Assembly (NCBI GenBank): GCA_002371155.1
Contig: DFGC01000019.1
Coordinates: 1 to 39,966, forward strand
Source of the DNA: Alphaproteobacteria bacterium UBA3760
GTDB taxonomy: Bacteria > Pseudomonadota > Alphaproteobacteria > Rs-D84
Length of the DNA stretch: 39,966 bases
Direction: 5' to 3'
Shown here: piece after piece, positions 1-8,071 of the stretch
Numbering within the stretch: position 1 is the first letter of the stretch
Layout of the letters: each line of letters begins with the position of its first letter
Notes under the pieces: model-generated
Told to the model about the DNA's origin: nothing
Seen by the model: only the letters and a program-made list of their open reading frames with translations
The model's database searches: none
Position numbers and translations under genes: made by a program

Positions 1-120
1 TTTCTTGCAACGGGTAAAATTGGGGCCAATTCAGTGCACGCGCGCCTTTGCAATTTTCACACGAATCGATTTTTGCAGTTTTGACCCTCCCCACCACTCC
101 GTGGTCCCCCCCAGGCACCA
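1..120. other. Non-coding stretch at window edge
   Basis: I see no gene here. Short reading frames cross it in two forward frames, but they run into the repeat element downstream and have no ribosome binding site or codon bias. There is a small ACCAC/GTGGT palindrome near 91-103 in C-rich sequence. The stretch may be the edge of a larger repeat cluster that starts before the window. Confidence 0.4.
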
Positions 121-152
121 CCCACGAAATTTTGCAATTTCGCGGGGCCCGA
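121..152. repeat. Short palindromic repeat, family A copy 1
   Basis: A hairpin of CCCACGAAATT and AATTTCGCGGG around a TTGC loop, followed by GCCCGA. The stem has 11 pairs with one G-T type mismatch. The same 32-base unit returns at 286-317 with the G-C pair at stem position 6 replaced by A-T. A third copy of the stem lies at 23589-23615. Paired changes suggest the structure is maintained. Function unknown. Confidence 0.7.
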
Positions 153-176
153 TTGGGGAGGAATACCACACCACGC

Positions 177-331
177 GTCATCCCGGCGCAGGCCGGGATC
201 CAGTTTGCGAAAGCAAACTTGCGTTATTTTGCTTTATTACACAGGTTGACGACAAATGTCGTCAACTGGATACCGCGCGAAATCACCCACAAAATTTTGC
301 AATTTTGCGGGGCCCGATACCGCGGTATGAC
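177..331. repeat. Composite palindromic repeat element (multi-hairpin)
   Basis: An element of about 155 bp bounded by GTCAT (177-181) and ATGAC (327-331). It contains four stacked palindromes. These are ATCCCGGC/GCCGGGAT (180-199), AGTTTGC/GCAAACT closed by a GAAA tetraloop (202-219), a 9-bp stem GTTGACGAC/GTCGTCAAC (245-266), and a family A hairpin (286-317). An outer ATCCAG (198-203) can pair with CTGGAT (266-271), and a perfect 12-bp palindrome ATACCGCGGTAT lies at 317-328. The left end matches the dispersed proteobacterial repeat that is often mis-called as ORFs with HPGAGRDP or VIPAQAGIQ peptides. That makes it a probable non-autonomous, genome-dispersed repeat rather than coding DNA. 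Confidence 0.75.
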
Positions 332-352
332 AACAAAGCGGGCGGGGGTAAA

Positions 353-2269
353 TTATTTTCCTTTTAAATGGGTATAAATGTTTCCAATATCGGTTTTTAA
401 TAATGCAGATTTAACCGCGTCCGGGGTGTCGGTATGCAAACCGGCCTCGACTATTTTATCAAAACCGCGCACGAATTGTGATGCCTGGGAACGGAATATC
501 GCATCAGATTTCAACAAATCGCGAATTTGCTTTTTTTCAGACGCGTTCAGCATTTTTGACAGCCATTTTGCGAATATAGTTGTGTCGCCCGCATGATATT
601 TTTTCCAAACCACATCTGGGATTTCTGCACCGATTGCCTGGGTCAAATCCATGGACAATTCGTTCAGTTTACTAAAATCGACGGTTTTCAAGAAATCTGT
701 GCCTGATGCCGCCGCAAATGCCATTGTTGGTGCGGATTTTATCGCGTCCATTGGTGCCGATGCGCGTGCAACCATCATTTGCTTGTTCAATGTTTGTAAT
801 GTGTTCACCGCCTTGGCATAATCAGACATCAAATCAATCATTTGTTGACGCGACTGTGCCGCCAAATCGTCCAACTGTGTCGATGATTCAGAAATTGCCC
901 CAACGGAATCCGACACCGCCTGTTTAATCAATGCGATATTTTTCTCCATACTGGCGACAACCTTGTTCATATTATCATTTGTCTGCATCGATGTTTCAGA
1001 CAAATCGGGCAGGGCGGCATAATACCGTTCAATCAATTCCGACAACGGTTGTAATTGTGCCGTTGTATCTGCAGACAATTTTATCAAATTCTGGGATTGC
1101 CCAGATAACTGGGTATGCGCGGTATTCATTTCAATCAATGTTTCGCGCACACCGGTTGCCATCGTTTTAACCGATTCAGAAAACGCGGTTGCGGCGGCCT
1201 TGGTATTTTCCAATGTCACATTTGCAACACCCGACACAGTTTTAATTTCCGATACGACATTTGTCGCAAAATCTTTGATTTCGTCGTTAAAGTGATTTGT
1301 CAGTCCCGCTAATTCATTTGAAACCCCGCGTACAGATGCCTCGGTCGTGGTTGCAGATGTCATCAATGCATCAACCGCATCGGTCAATTTGCGCGATTGT
1401 TTATCGATTGATGATTCCGCCAATTGAACTTGGCTGGCGACGACATTTGCGGTGTTGGTCAGTGTATTTGTTTGTGCGACCAACTGTTTTTTTGCTTGTT
1501 TGCTGTATGCCTCCAATTTAACCAAATGTTCGTTCATCATTTTGTCATTTTCGCGCAAGACCCCTTCGTATCCTTCGGATGAAGTTTTAATTTTATCAAA
1601 CCCTTCGGATACAGACTGACTTAAATTTTCCAATTCAGATTTTATAGTGTTGGTTTCGTCCGTCAAACTTTTCATCTGATTTGCATTGTTTTCGAAATTC
1701 GTGTTCAATTCGCCATTTAATTCCCGCCCAGAATCAATCCAACGGGATATTTGCTCGTTTATATTATTCACGCGTTCATTCACATCATTTGTTGTTGCGT
1801 TTATCTTGGACAATGTTTCATCCAGGTTTCCAACGAAACGGTCGGTTGAATTTTCAACAGCCGCCCATGCATCAGATTCCACGATATTATGCAATCCGCC
1901 GACGGTGTTTTCCAACCGTTGTGACATATTCGCAACCTTTTTCGTCGCGTCGTCTGCGGTATTGACCAAAATATCATTTTGTTCGCCTAATTTTTTATGC
2001 ATTTCTTGGGCGACATTGATTTGCGATTGTAATGTTTCTTGGATATTATGAAATGCGGCATTTATTTTTGCAATTTCGTCAGACAATATGACCGCCAACA
2101 CGCGCGACGCGTCGGTTATCTGGGCGCGTTCAGGCGCGGTTAAAATCGTCAATAATGATTCCATAACGCGTTGACTTTTGCGCGAAATGGAAAAAGATAT
2201 CCCCAATGCAATCAGCAATAAAAAGCAAATTGAACATAATACAATCATTAAAATTTGTGAGATTGGCAT
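353..2269 (-). CDS. Membrane-anchored coiled-coil protein of unknown function
   Basis: 638 residues. The N-terminus carries one transmembrane segment (about residues 4-28), followed by roughly 480 residues of heptad-rich sequence poor in Pro and Gly and rich in Asn, Thr, Ser and Glu. This looks like a long coiled coil, similar in texture to chemoreceptor or apolipoprotein-like helical proteins. A compact C-terminal domain (about 525-638) has a distinct composition with Trp and aromatic residues and could be the functional head. I see no enzymatic motif. The start ATG has a GGGGAG ribosome binding site, and a promoter at 2312-2340 faces it. The gene is divergent from addA with only about 90 bases between the starts. 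It ends beside a palindromic repeat element. A structural, envelope or chromosome-tethering role is possible but not shown. Confidence 0.85.
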   Translation of the reverse strand: MPISQILMIVLCSICFLLLIALGISFSISRKSQRVMESLLTILTAPERAQITDASRVLAVILSDEIAKINAAFHNIQETLQSQINVAQEMHKKLGEQNDILVNTADDATKKVANMSQRLENTVGGLHNIVESDAWAAVENSTDRFVGNLDETLSKINATTNDVNERVNNINEQISRWIDSGRELNGELNTNFENNANQMKSLTDETNTIKSELENLSQSVSEGFDKIKTSSEGYEGVLRENDKMMNEHLVKLEAYSKQAKKQLVAQTNTLTNTANVVASQVQLAESSIDKQSRKLTDAVDALMTSATTTEASVRGVSNELAGLTNHFNDEIKDFATNVVSEIKTVSGVANVTLENTKAAATAFSESVKTMATGVRETLIEMNTAHTQLSGQSQNLIKLSADTTAQLQPLSELIERYYAALPDLSETSMQTNDNMNKVVASMEKNIALIKQAVSDSVGAISESSTQLDDLAAQSRQQMIDLMSDYAKAVNTLQTLNKQMMVARASAPMDAIKSAPTMAFAAASGTDFLKTVDFSKLNELSMDLTQAIGAEIPDVVWKKYHAGDTTIFAKWLSKMLNASEKKQIRDLLKSDAIFRSQASQFVRGFDKIVEAGLHTDTPDAVKSALLKTDIGNIYTHLKGK

Positions 2270-2295
2270 GTTTTCTCCCCGTTTTATAAGAATCC

Positions 2296-2324
2296 TTGCA
2301 GTCCAATCGAATTTATACTAAAAT
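2296..2324 (+). promoter_or_regulatory. Probable promoter for the addA unit
   Basis: TTGCAG (2296-2301), 17 bases, TAAAAT (2319-2324). Transcription would start near 2331. This rules out the in-frame TTG at 2296 as a translation start, because that triplet would be part of the -35 box, and it favours the ATG at 2359. Confidence 0.5.
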
Positions 2325-2340
2325 AAAACAAATAAAGCAA
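2312..2340 (-). promoter_or_regulatory. Sigma-70 type promoter for the coiled-coil gene
   Basis: Reads TTGCTT, 17 bases, TATAAA on the minus strand, about 45 bases before the ATG at 2269. It overlaps the addA promoter on the other strand, so the two may compete for polymerase. Confidence 0.6.
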
Positions 2341-2358
2341 GATGATAAATTAAATATA

Positions 2359-5007
2359 ATGTCAGAAAAATATAAAAAAACGAAACTTTCACCGGAACAA
2401 GATTCTGCGGCAAATCCAACACAAAATGTCTGGGTCCAGGCGAATGCCGGCACCGGTAAAACCAGTGTTTTAACCGACCGACTGTTGCGAATTTTATTCC
2501 GAACGCGCGATATAACAAAATCTGGAATTTTGTGTTTGACATATACAAACGCCGGCGCGGGCGAAATGCGCAATCGCATATTGCAGAATCTGAAAAATTG
2601 GGCATTGGCACCCGATGATAAAATGCGTGAATTGCTGGATGGAATTGCAATAAACAAAAATATAACCGATGACGATATTGCGCGCGCACGCGAAATATTT
2701 TTTACATATATCGATTCACCCGATATGTTAAAGGTAAAAACCATCCATGGTTTTTGTGAAGAAATTTTACATCGTTTCCCGATTGAGGCAAATATATCCC
2801 CGGCGTGGAAATTGGTATCCGGCCCAGACCAACGGACTTTATTGTGGGACGCATTTAACAATATGATAACATCATCATCAAACCCAGATGTCGATACGGC
2901 ATTTTCGCATATCGTAAATCGCGTTTCTGAATATTCAATCGATAATTTATTGGATATTTTGGCGGGGCATTACAGGGATTTTTTCGGAATAAACGATTTT
3001 GTTAAATATCGCGAATATTTTATTGAAAACACGCGTGATTTTTTGGAAATCAAAAACGCACCAGACACAAATGTGGACCCATGTATTTTGCAAAATATTA
3101 TAAATTGGGCGTCTGAAAACATCGACGATAAAAAACCACAAAAATATTTGCAAGATATTATTGATTGTGCAAAAAAATACATGCAAAATTCCATTGGTTT
3201 CCAAGAATATAAAACGGCATATTTGAACCAAGATGGCACAAAAAAGAAAAATTTGATGGACAAAGATTTTGTGTCGATTGAACAAGACCGCGTTTATGCC
3301 ATAAATCAGTATAACGAAAATAAACGCGTTTTTGATGACACGATTGCATTGTTTGATTTGTCTGCGGCATTTGCACACAGTTATATCGACATCAAACGCG
3401 CGCACAATATATTGGATTTCGAAGATTTGATTTTATATACGCGAAAACTGTTTTCTAATCGTGAAACAATGGGGTGGGTTTTGTCGCAAATGGATGTGTC
3501 GCTGTCGCATATTTTGTTGGACGAGGCCCAAGATACATCCCCTCAGCAATGGGATATTATTCGTATGTTGACGGGCGATTTTTTTGATGATGGCGACACG
3601 AACGATTTGCCACGTTCTTTGTTCGTTGTGGGCGATATCAAACAGTCTATATACGGATTCCAAGGTGCCGACCCAACCGCGTTTATACGCAGTCGTGATG
3701 ATATTGCCAGCCAAATCGAAAACAATTATCGTGTAATTCGTGATATTCCACTCAGTCAGAATTTCCGTTCTTTATCGTCGGTTTTATATGCGGTTGATAC
3801 ATTTTTCCAAGACGACATTGTTAAAAATATCAGTGGTTTTATAAATCAGACACATATTTGTATGCGACGCGAATCCCCGGGCGTCGTTGAATTACACAAA
3901 TTGGTGGCGCGTGGCGATGACGGTCCAGATTTAACACAATACATAAAAAAAATTGCAGAAAAAATAAAATCAATTATCGATTCTGGGAAATATACCGCCC
4001 AAGACATAATGGTTTTGGTGCAAAATCGTCATCCGTTTGCGGTGCCATTGGTCGCAGAATTGAAAAAAATGTCGATTCCGGTCGCGGGCAGTGACAGGAT
4101 TATATTGCCGAATTTTCCGGCAATTCGTGATTTACTGAATTTAACCCGTTTTTGTTTGGACAATCGCGACGATTATTCTTTGTGCTGTGTGTTGAAAAGT
4201 CCGCTTTATCGGTTTTCTGAAAATCAAATTTATGATATTTGTAAATTGAAAAACGATGCGAAAGCCCAGGCAATATGTTCCGGTAAAGAATCTGAAATTC
4301 CATCGGTGTTTGATGTTTTGGAATCTTATTCACCGGCGGTCTGGGCGGATTTACAGGAAATTGTAAAATCATCTGCAAATATGGCGCCTTATTCATTTTT
4401 CTCGTTTGTATTACGGAATAATGACACGCGTCAAAAAATGATTGCGGCATTGGGCACGCAAATTATTGACCCATTGGAAGAATTTATGACAATATGCCTG
4501 GCATACGAAAGAACACAAAGTGGCACATTGCATGAATTCTTAAAATGGTTTATCACCGGCGGGGCGGATGTTAAACGCGATATGGACGCTGCATCCGGTG
4601 TTCGTGTCGTCACCGTTCATGGCAGCAAGGGACTCGAGGCCCCCGTTGTATTTCTAATCGATACCGCAAATACCCCAAACGCAGAAAATATTTTAACAAT
4701 ACCGCAAAAAACAAATTCAGATTTTCCATTACCATGGATTTGGCGGGCGTCTGGGACACAAAAAACGGATGCTGTTCAAATGGCAATTGATGCGCGTCAA
4801 TCGCAACAGATTGCGGAATATTATCGATTGTTATATGTGGCGATGACGCGTGCGCGTGACGAATTATATATATATGGATTTATACCAAATAAAAATCCGA
4901 ACGCGACATCATGGCATACGAATTTGTGGCGCGTATTTTCTCGTCTGTATAATGCGTCAGACAACCAAGAATACATCAGGATAGAACATGAATACAACCC
5001 TAGATAA
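2359..5007 (+). CDS. addA: Double-strand break repair helicase AddA, helicase part
   Basis: 882 residues from the ATG at 2359. UvrD/Rep superfamily 1 helicase, the motor of the AddAB helicase-nuclease that resects double-strand breaks for RecA loading. Visible motifs: Walker A AGTGKT (about 31-36), LTYTNAGAGEM (motif Ia), TIHGFC, the DEAQD Walker B (LLDEAQDTSPQQW), GDIKQSIYGFQGADP (motif III), VTVHGSKGLEAPVVFL (motif V) and LLYVAMTRARDELY (motif VI). The C-terminal nuclease domain normally fused to this chain is absent. It is encoded by the next ORF, which overlaps by 20 bases in another frame. The start has no clear Shine-Dalgarno. addB, usually adjacent in alphaproteobacteria, is not in the window. 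The gene is either naturally split or carries one frameshift. Confidence 0.93.
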   Translation: MSEKYKKTKLSPEQDSAANPTQNVWVQANAGTGKTSVLTDRLLRILFRTRDITKSGILCLTYTNAGAGEMRNRILQNLKNWALAPDDKMRELLDGIAINKNITDDDIARAREIFFTYIDSPDMLKVKTIHGFCEEILHRFPIEANISPAWKLVSGPDQRTLLWDAFNNMITSSSNPDVDTAFSHIVNRVSEYSIDNLLDILAGHYRDFFGINDFVKYREYFIENTRDFLEIKNAPDTNVDPCILQNIINWASENIDDKKPQKYLQDIIDCAKKYMQNSIGFQEYKTAYLNQDGTKKKNLMDKDFVSIEQDRVYAINQYNENKRVFDDTIALFDLSAAFAHSYIDIKRAHNILDFEDLILYTRKLFSNRETMGWVLSQMDVSLSHILLDEAQDTSPQQWDIIRMLTGDFFDDGDTNDLPRSLFVVGDIKQSIYGFQGADPTAFIRSRDDIASQIENNYRVIRDIPLSQNFRSLSSVLYAVDTFFQDDIVKNISGFINQTHICMRRESPGVVELHKLVARGDDGPDLTQYIKKIAEKIKSIIDSGKYTAQDIMVLVQNRHPFAVPLVAELKKMSIPVAGSDRIILPNFPAIRDLLNLTRFCLDNRDDYSLCCVLKSPLYRFSENQIYDICKLKNDAKAQAICSGKESEIPSVFDVLESYSPAVWADLQEIVKSSANMAPYSFFSFVLRNNDTRQKMIAALGTQIIDPLEEFMTICLAYERTQSGTLHEFLKWFITGGADVKRDMDAASGVRVVTVHGSKGLEAPVVFLIDTANTPNAENILTIPQKTNSDFPLPWIWRASGTQKTDAVQMAIDARQSQQIAEYYRLLYVAMTRARDELYIYGFIPNKNPNATSWHTNLWRVFSRLYNASDNQEYIRIEHEYNPR

Positions 5008-5431
5008 TTTTATAAAAAATCAAACAGCAACAGATTTTGCAACAAAATCTGGAAAAATAATGCATGCAAAATTGCAATCGGTGTTTGTTGATGATGCATC
5101 ATCTGGGGACGGGGAATTGGTTGAAAAAATTAAACAATCCTCCCCCGAATTGCAACGGTTTTTTTGTCGTGCGTCCCGACCCGAGGTTCCCATTGCCGGA
5201 ATAATTGATGGTCATTTTGTGTCGCGTCGCATTGACCGAATGGTCGTGGATAATGATACGAAAAATGTTTATATTTTGGATTATAAAACAGATATCGATA
5301 CAGAAAAATTTCGTCCAAAATATATTGCACAACTGCGCGAATATAAATCTTTGATGTCGCAGATTTATCCAGATTATAAAATATCGTGCTATATTTTATG
5401 GTTGCACGATTGGCGTTTAGAAAAATTATAA
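4988..5431 (+). CDS. RecB-family nuclease domain of AddA as a separate ORF
   Basis: 147 residues with the RecB-type nuclease signature: GKIMH with His26, Glu66, Asp83 in RIDR, the DYKTD motif (Asp98, Lys100) and QLREY (115-119), ending in a WLHDWRLEKL tail as in full-length alphaproteobacterial AddA. The ATG lies 20 bases inside the end of the helicase ORF and has AGGA at 4978-4981, a suitable distance upstream. A TAG at 4982-4984 closes this frame just before the ATG. So if this were one damaged gene, the slip would have to fall within about 23 bases, where no homopolymer run is present. All nuclease residues are kept, so the domain is probably active, as a translationally coupled subunit or through frameshifting. 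Confidence 0.85.
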   Translation: MNTTLDNFIKNQTATDFATKSGKIMHAKLQSVFVDDASSGDGELVEKIKQSSPELQRFFCRASRPEVPIAGIIDGHFVSRRIDRMVVDNDTKNVYILDYKTDIDTEKFRPKYIAQLREYKSLMSQIYPDYKISCYILWLHDWRLEKL

Positions 5432-5436
5432 AAAAA

Positions 5437-5464
5437 TTGAAATTTGGGAAAATACGGTTATAAT
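5437..5464 (+). promoter_or_regulatory. Promoter of recN, predicted leaderless
   Basis: TTGAAA (5437-5442), 16 bases, TATAAT (5459-5464), then exactly 7 bases to the ATG of recN. Initiation would fall at or next to the A of the ATG. No Shine-Dalgarno is present between box and start. No LexA-like box is obvious to me. Confidence 0.65.
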
Positions 5465-5471
5465 TTCAACC

Positions 5472-7127
5472 ATGTTGACCAATCTGCACATTTCTAATAT
5501 CGTTTTAATTGAAAAACTGAATTTGGAATTCGGGCGGGGGTTGAATATTTTAACCGGTGAAACGGGCGCGGGTAAAAGTATTTTAATGGATGCATTATCG
5601 CTGGCGTTGGGTGCGCGCAGTGATACCGGTTTGATTCGTCATGGGTGCGATATGGCATCTGTTGCGGCGGAATTTGATAATATTGGTGAAAATGTAAAAA
5701 ACATTTTGGCGGAAAACGGAATTGATACAGACGATAATTTGATTTTGCGTCGCACATTATCCGCCGATGGCAAAAGTCGCGCATGGGTGAACGATAATCC
5801 GGTGTCGGTGCGTGTTCTCAAAGACATTGGCGATGCATTGGTTGAAATTCATGGACAATTTGCAAATCATACATTATTAAATCCCGCAACACATCGTCCG
5901 ACATTGGATGCGTTTGCGATTGGGCAAAATCCGGAATTTGCAAATGTGCAATCTGGGACGCGCGCGGCATATAACAAAATGCACACAATAGAAAACGAAA
6001 TCGCTCGATTGCAAGATTTGGTTGCGCGTGCGGCATCTGAACGTGAATTTTTGGAACATAATGTTGCGGAATTGCGTGCGTTAAATGTTCGTCCCGGGGA
6101 AGAGGCCGAATTGGCAACAATTCGCGCAAATATGATGAACGCGGAAAAAAATGCGGCAATTTTAAACGATGCCCAAAATGCGATGAATCCAAATGGAAAT
6201 TCGTTGGATTCATTGGTTTGTGATGTTGCACATATTTTGGAAAGGTTGCACACCGATGGTGAAAATCCGTATTCGGAACAAATTGACGCGCTGTATGATG
6301 CGGCGCAATCTATTGCAAATGTCGCGGAATCTATTAAACCGGAATCCACCGATATTGGCACAATTGATGATGTCGAAGAACGTCTGTTTGCAATACGCAG
6401 CCTGGCACGAAAACATCGCGTTTTGCCGGACGAATTGCCAAACAAATTAAATGAAATGGCATCTGCATTGAATACAATAGATAATTCCGACATGGAATTG
6501 AAAAAATTAAAGAAAGATTTAACCGTCGCAAAACAAGAATTTGACGCATTTGCAACAAATTTAAGTAAAATGCGCGCCGATGCGGCTGCGGCAATGCGTG
6601 ATGGTATAATGGCTGAATTGCCGGATTTGAAATTGGGTTCGGCGGATTTTATGGTTGATATACGGCGCGCCACCCCATCGGCATCGGGGGTTGATGATGT
6701 TTTGTTTATGATAAAAACAAATCCGGGCTCGCCATTTGCACCATTAAATAAATCGGCGTCTGGTGGCGAATTGGCGCGTTTTATGTTGGCGTTGCGCGTG
6801 GTTCTTGCGGGCGGGGCGGATTCGCACACATTTGTATTTGATGAAATTGATACCGGTATCAGTGGCGCAACCGCATCGGCGGTTGGCGCGCGATTAAACC
6901 GTTTGGCGCATGCGTCCCAGGCATTGGTCATAACTCATTCTGCCCAGGTTGCGGGATTTGCCGACCGTCATTATAAAATTGCAAAGCATACCGAAAACGA
7001 TAAAACCACAACAACGGTCACGGAAATTACGGGCGACGAACGCGTGAACGAGGTTGCCCGAATAATCAGTGGTACGGATATTACGCCGGAATCGTTGGCA
7101 ACCGCCAAAACATTGATGAAAAATTAA
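5472..7127 (+). CDS. recN: DNA repair protein RecN
   Basis: 551 residues, normal for the SMC-like ATPase RecN, which acts at double-strand breaks with RecA. The N-terminal half-ATPase has Walker A GETGAGKS (about 29-36). The centre is coiled coil with a short hinge. The C-terminal half has the ABC signature SGGELARFMLALR, Walker B FVFDEIDTG and a switch histidine in ITHSAQVA. It sits 40 bases downstream of the addA unit but has its own strong promoter. The two could still be co-transcribed as a break-repair group. It ends in a hairpin terminator. Confidence 0.97.
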   Translation: MLTNLHISNIVLIEKLNLEFGRGLNILTGETGAGKSILMDALSLALGARSDTGLIRHGCDMASVAAEFDNIGENVKNILAENGIDTDDNLILRRTLSADGKSRAWVNDNPVSVRVLKDIGDALVEIHGQFANHTLLNPATHRPTLDAFAIGQNPEFANVQSGTRAAYNKMHTIENEIARLQDLVARAASEREFLEHNVAELRALNVRPGEEAELATIRANMMNAEKNAAILNDAQNAMNPNGNSLDSLVCDVAHILERLHTDGENPYSEQIDALYDAAQSIANVAESIKPESTDIGTIDDVEERLFAIRSLARKHRVLPDELPNKLNEMASALNTIDNSDMELKKLKKDLTVAKQEFDAFATNLSKMRADAAAAMRDGIMAELPDLKLGSADFMVDIRRATPSASGVDDVLFMIKTNPGSPFAPLNKSASGGELARFMLALRVVLAGGADSHTFVFDEIDTGISGATASAVGARLNRLAHASQALVITHSAQVAGFADRHYKIAKHTENDKTTTTVTEITGDERVNEVARIISGTDITPESLATAKTLMKN

Positions 7128-7132
7128 AAAAC

Positions 7133-7153
7133 GCCAAATTTTGGCATTTTTTT
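7133..7153. terminator. Bidirectional intrinsic terminator
   Basis: GCCAAA / TTTGGC (7133-7145) with a one-base centre, followed by T7 on the plus strand. An A-rich left arm gives a U-run on the minus strand. It serves recN and the convergent gene at 7152-7487. Confidence 0.75.
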
Positions 7154-7487
7154 ACAGATTATAATTATGGTTATTTTGTGGAAAAAGACTTCGTATTATT
7201 TGTATATCAAAAGAGGCAGATGCATCATTGTATAATTTTTTTAATTCTTGCCCATCTGTGGCGAATTCTGTGCCATTGAACACAACTTGTGATTTCTGTG
7301 TCCCCAGTCCCATGCGAATTTCATATTTTTTTGTGCTGTTGTTAAAACTAACAGAATAATGCACTTCTTTGCTGCCGATTGTATATGTGTTGGTATTGCC
7401 AGATTTGCGATATGTGATTTCTGCTTTTGATTTTACTAACAAATTCATTGTTGCAATCACAAGGGCGGTTTGATTTATTTTTGACAT
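7152..7487 (-). CDS. Hypothetical small protein
   Basis: 111 residues from the ATG at 7487, which has a GGA ribosome binding site. A longer frame starting at an upstream TTG (7547) is less likely. I do not recognise it. It looks soluble and is rich in Asn, Thr and Lys, with an alternating pattern in the middle that suggests beta strands (ITYRKSGNTNTYTIG, VHYSVSFN). There is no signal peptide and no Cys. It stands alone between recN and a divergent unrecognised gene, so it looks like a lineage-specific insert between housekeeping genes. Confidence 0.65.
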   Translation of the reverse strand: MSKINQTALVIATMNLLVKSKAEITYRKSGNTNTYTIGSKEVHYSVSFNNSTKKYEIRMGLGTQKSQVVFNGTEFATDGQELKKLYNDASASFDIQIIRSLFPQNNHNYNL

Positions 7488-7554
7488 AATATTTCCGTTT
7501 TTTTCGTTATATTCGGACTTTATCATAAAAAACACAATAATCAACAAAAAATGA

Positions 7555-7582
7555 TTGACAATACTAAAATTTGTATTATATT
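7555..7582 (+). promoter_or_regulatory. Promoter for the gene at 7615
   Basis: A consensus TTGACA (7555-7560), 16 bases, TATATT (7577-7582). A TATAAT also lies at 7582-7587, but at 21 bases the spacing is too long. It is followed by a strong AAGGAG (7601-7606) eight bases before the ATG. Confidence 0.6.
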
Positions 7583-7614
7583 ATAATCAAACAAATACCT
7601 AAGGAGTATAATTT

Positions 7615-8046
7615 ATGTCAAATTTTGTAAGTGTAACAAGACACGGTTTGTTTAATGAAAATGGTATGCCAACGACAACACTGTGTGATCAAGATATATT
7701 TCATATACACAAAATCAGACCTATTTTTGATACATTGCGTTTACAATATAAAATATCGCAATTAGATATAAAAGCATCAGATAATCCTGGCGTTGTTTTA
7801 CAACCTGGAAATCCGTCAGATAAAAACGGTGGCAATTTGTGGATTCGTTTCTTTGATAATGAAAAAGAATCTAAATGGATATATTTGGGAAATATCACAA
7901 GAGGCGATGCAGAACCAGTATTTAATTTTGTCGTTTTAAATTGTTTAACACAAATAACGGACAGAGAGGCTGTACGCGAAGCATTGAAAATCGAAAAACG
8001 CTTTTTGGGTAGGGTGCTTGCATCTGTATATCAACGGGTCAGATAA
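7615..8046 (+). CDS. Hypothetical protein
   Basis: 143 residues, soluble, not recognised. It has one Cys in the N-terminal quarter and another in NCLTQIT, a WIRFFDNEKESKWIYLG stretch that looks like paired beta strands, and a basic C-terminal helix ending RVLASVYQRVR. A consensus promoter and AAGGAG site precede it and a terminator follows, so it is a well-expressed single-gene unit. Codon use is more AT-rich than in neighbouring housekeeping genes, which hints at recent acquisition. Confidence 0.7.
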   Translation: MSNFVSVTRHGLFNENGMPTTTLCDQDIFHIHKIRPIFDTLRLQYKISQLDIKASDNPGVVLQPGNPSDKNGGNLWIRFFDNEKESKWIYLGNITRGDAEPVFNFVVLNCLTQITDREAVREALKIEKRFLGRVLASVYQRVR

Positions 8047-8050
8047 CAAA

Positions 8051-8071
8051 ACGCCCAAATGGGCGTTTTTA
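8051..8071. terminator. Bidirectional intrinsic terminator
   Basis: ACGCCC / GGGCGT around AAAT (8051-8066), T-run after it on the plus strand, and A-run before it for the minus-strand operon ending with xseA. Confidence 0.75.

Noticed and set aside
5..377. Two overlapping forward ORFs with HPGAGRDP / VIPAQAGIQ peptides
   Set aside because: They are translations of a dispersed palindromic repeat. They share DNA in different frames and have no ribosome site.
2296..2358. Extension of addA to a TTG start
   Set aside because: The TTG is part of the predicted -35 box and the 21 added residues resemble no AddA N-terminus.
5867..6931. 354-codon ORF antisense to recN
   Set aside because: It lies fully inside a gene with clear RecN motifs and has Ser/Ala/Asn-rich composition typical of an antisense shadow frame.
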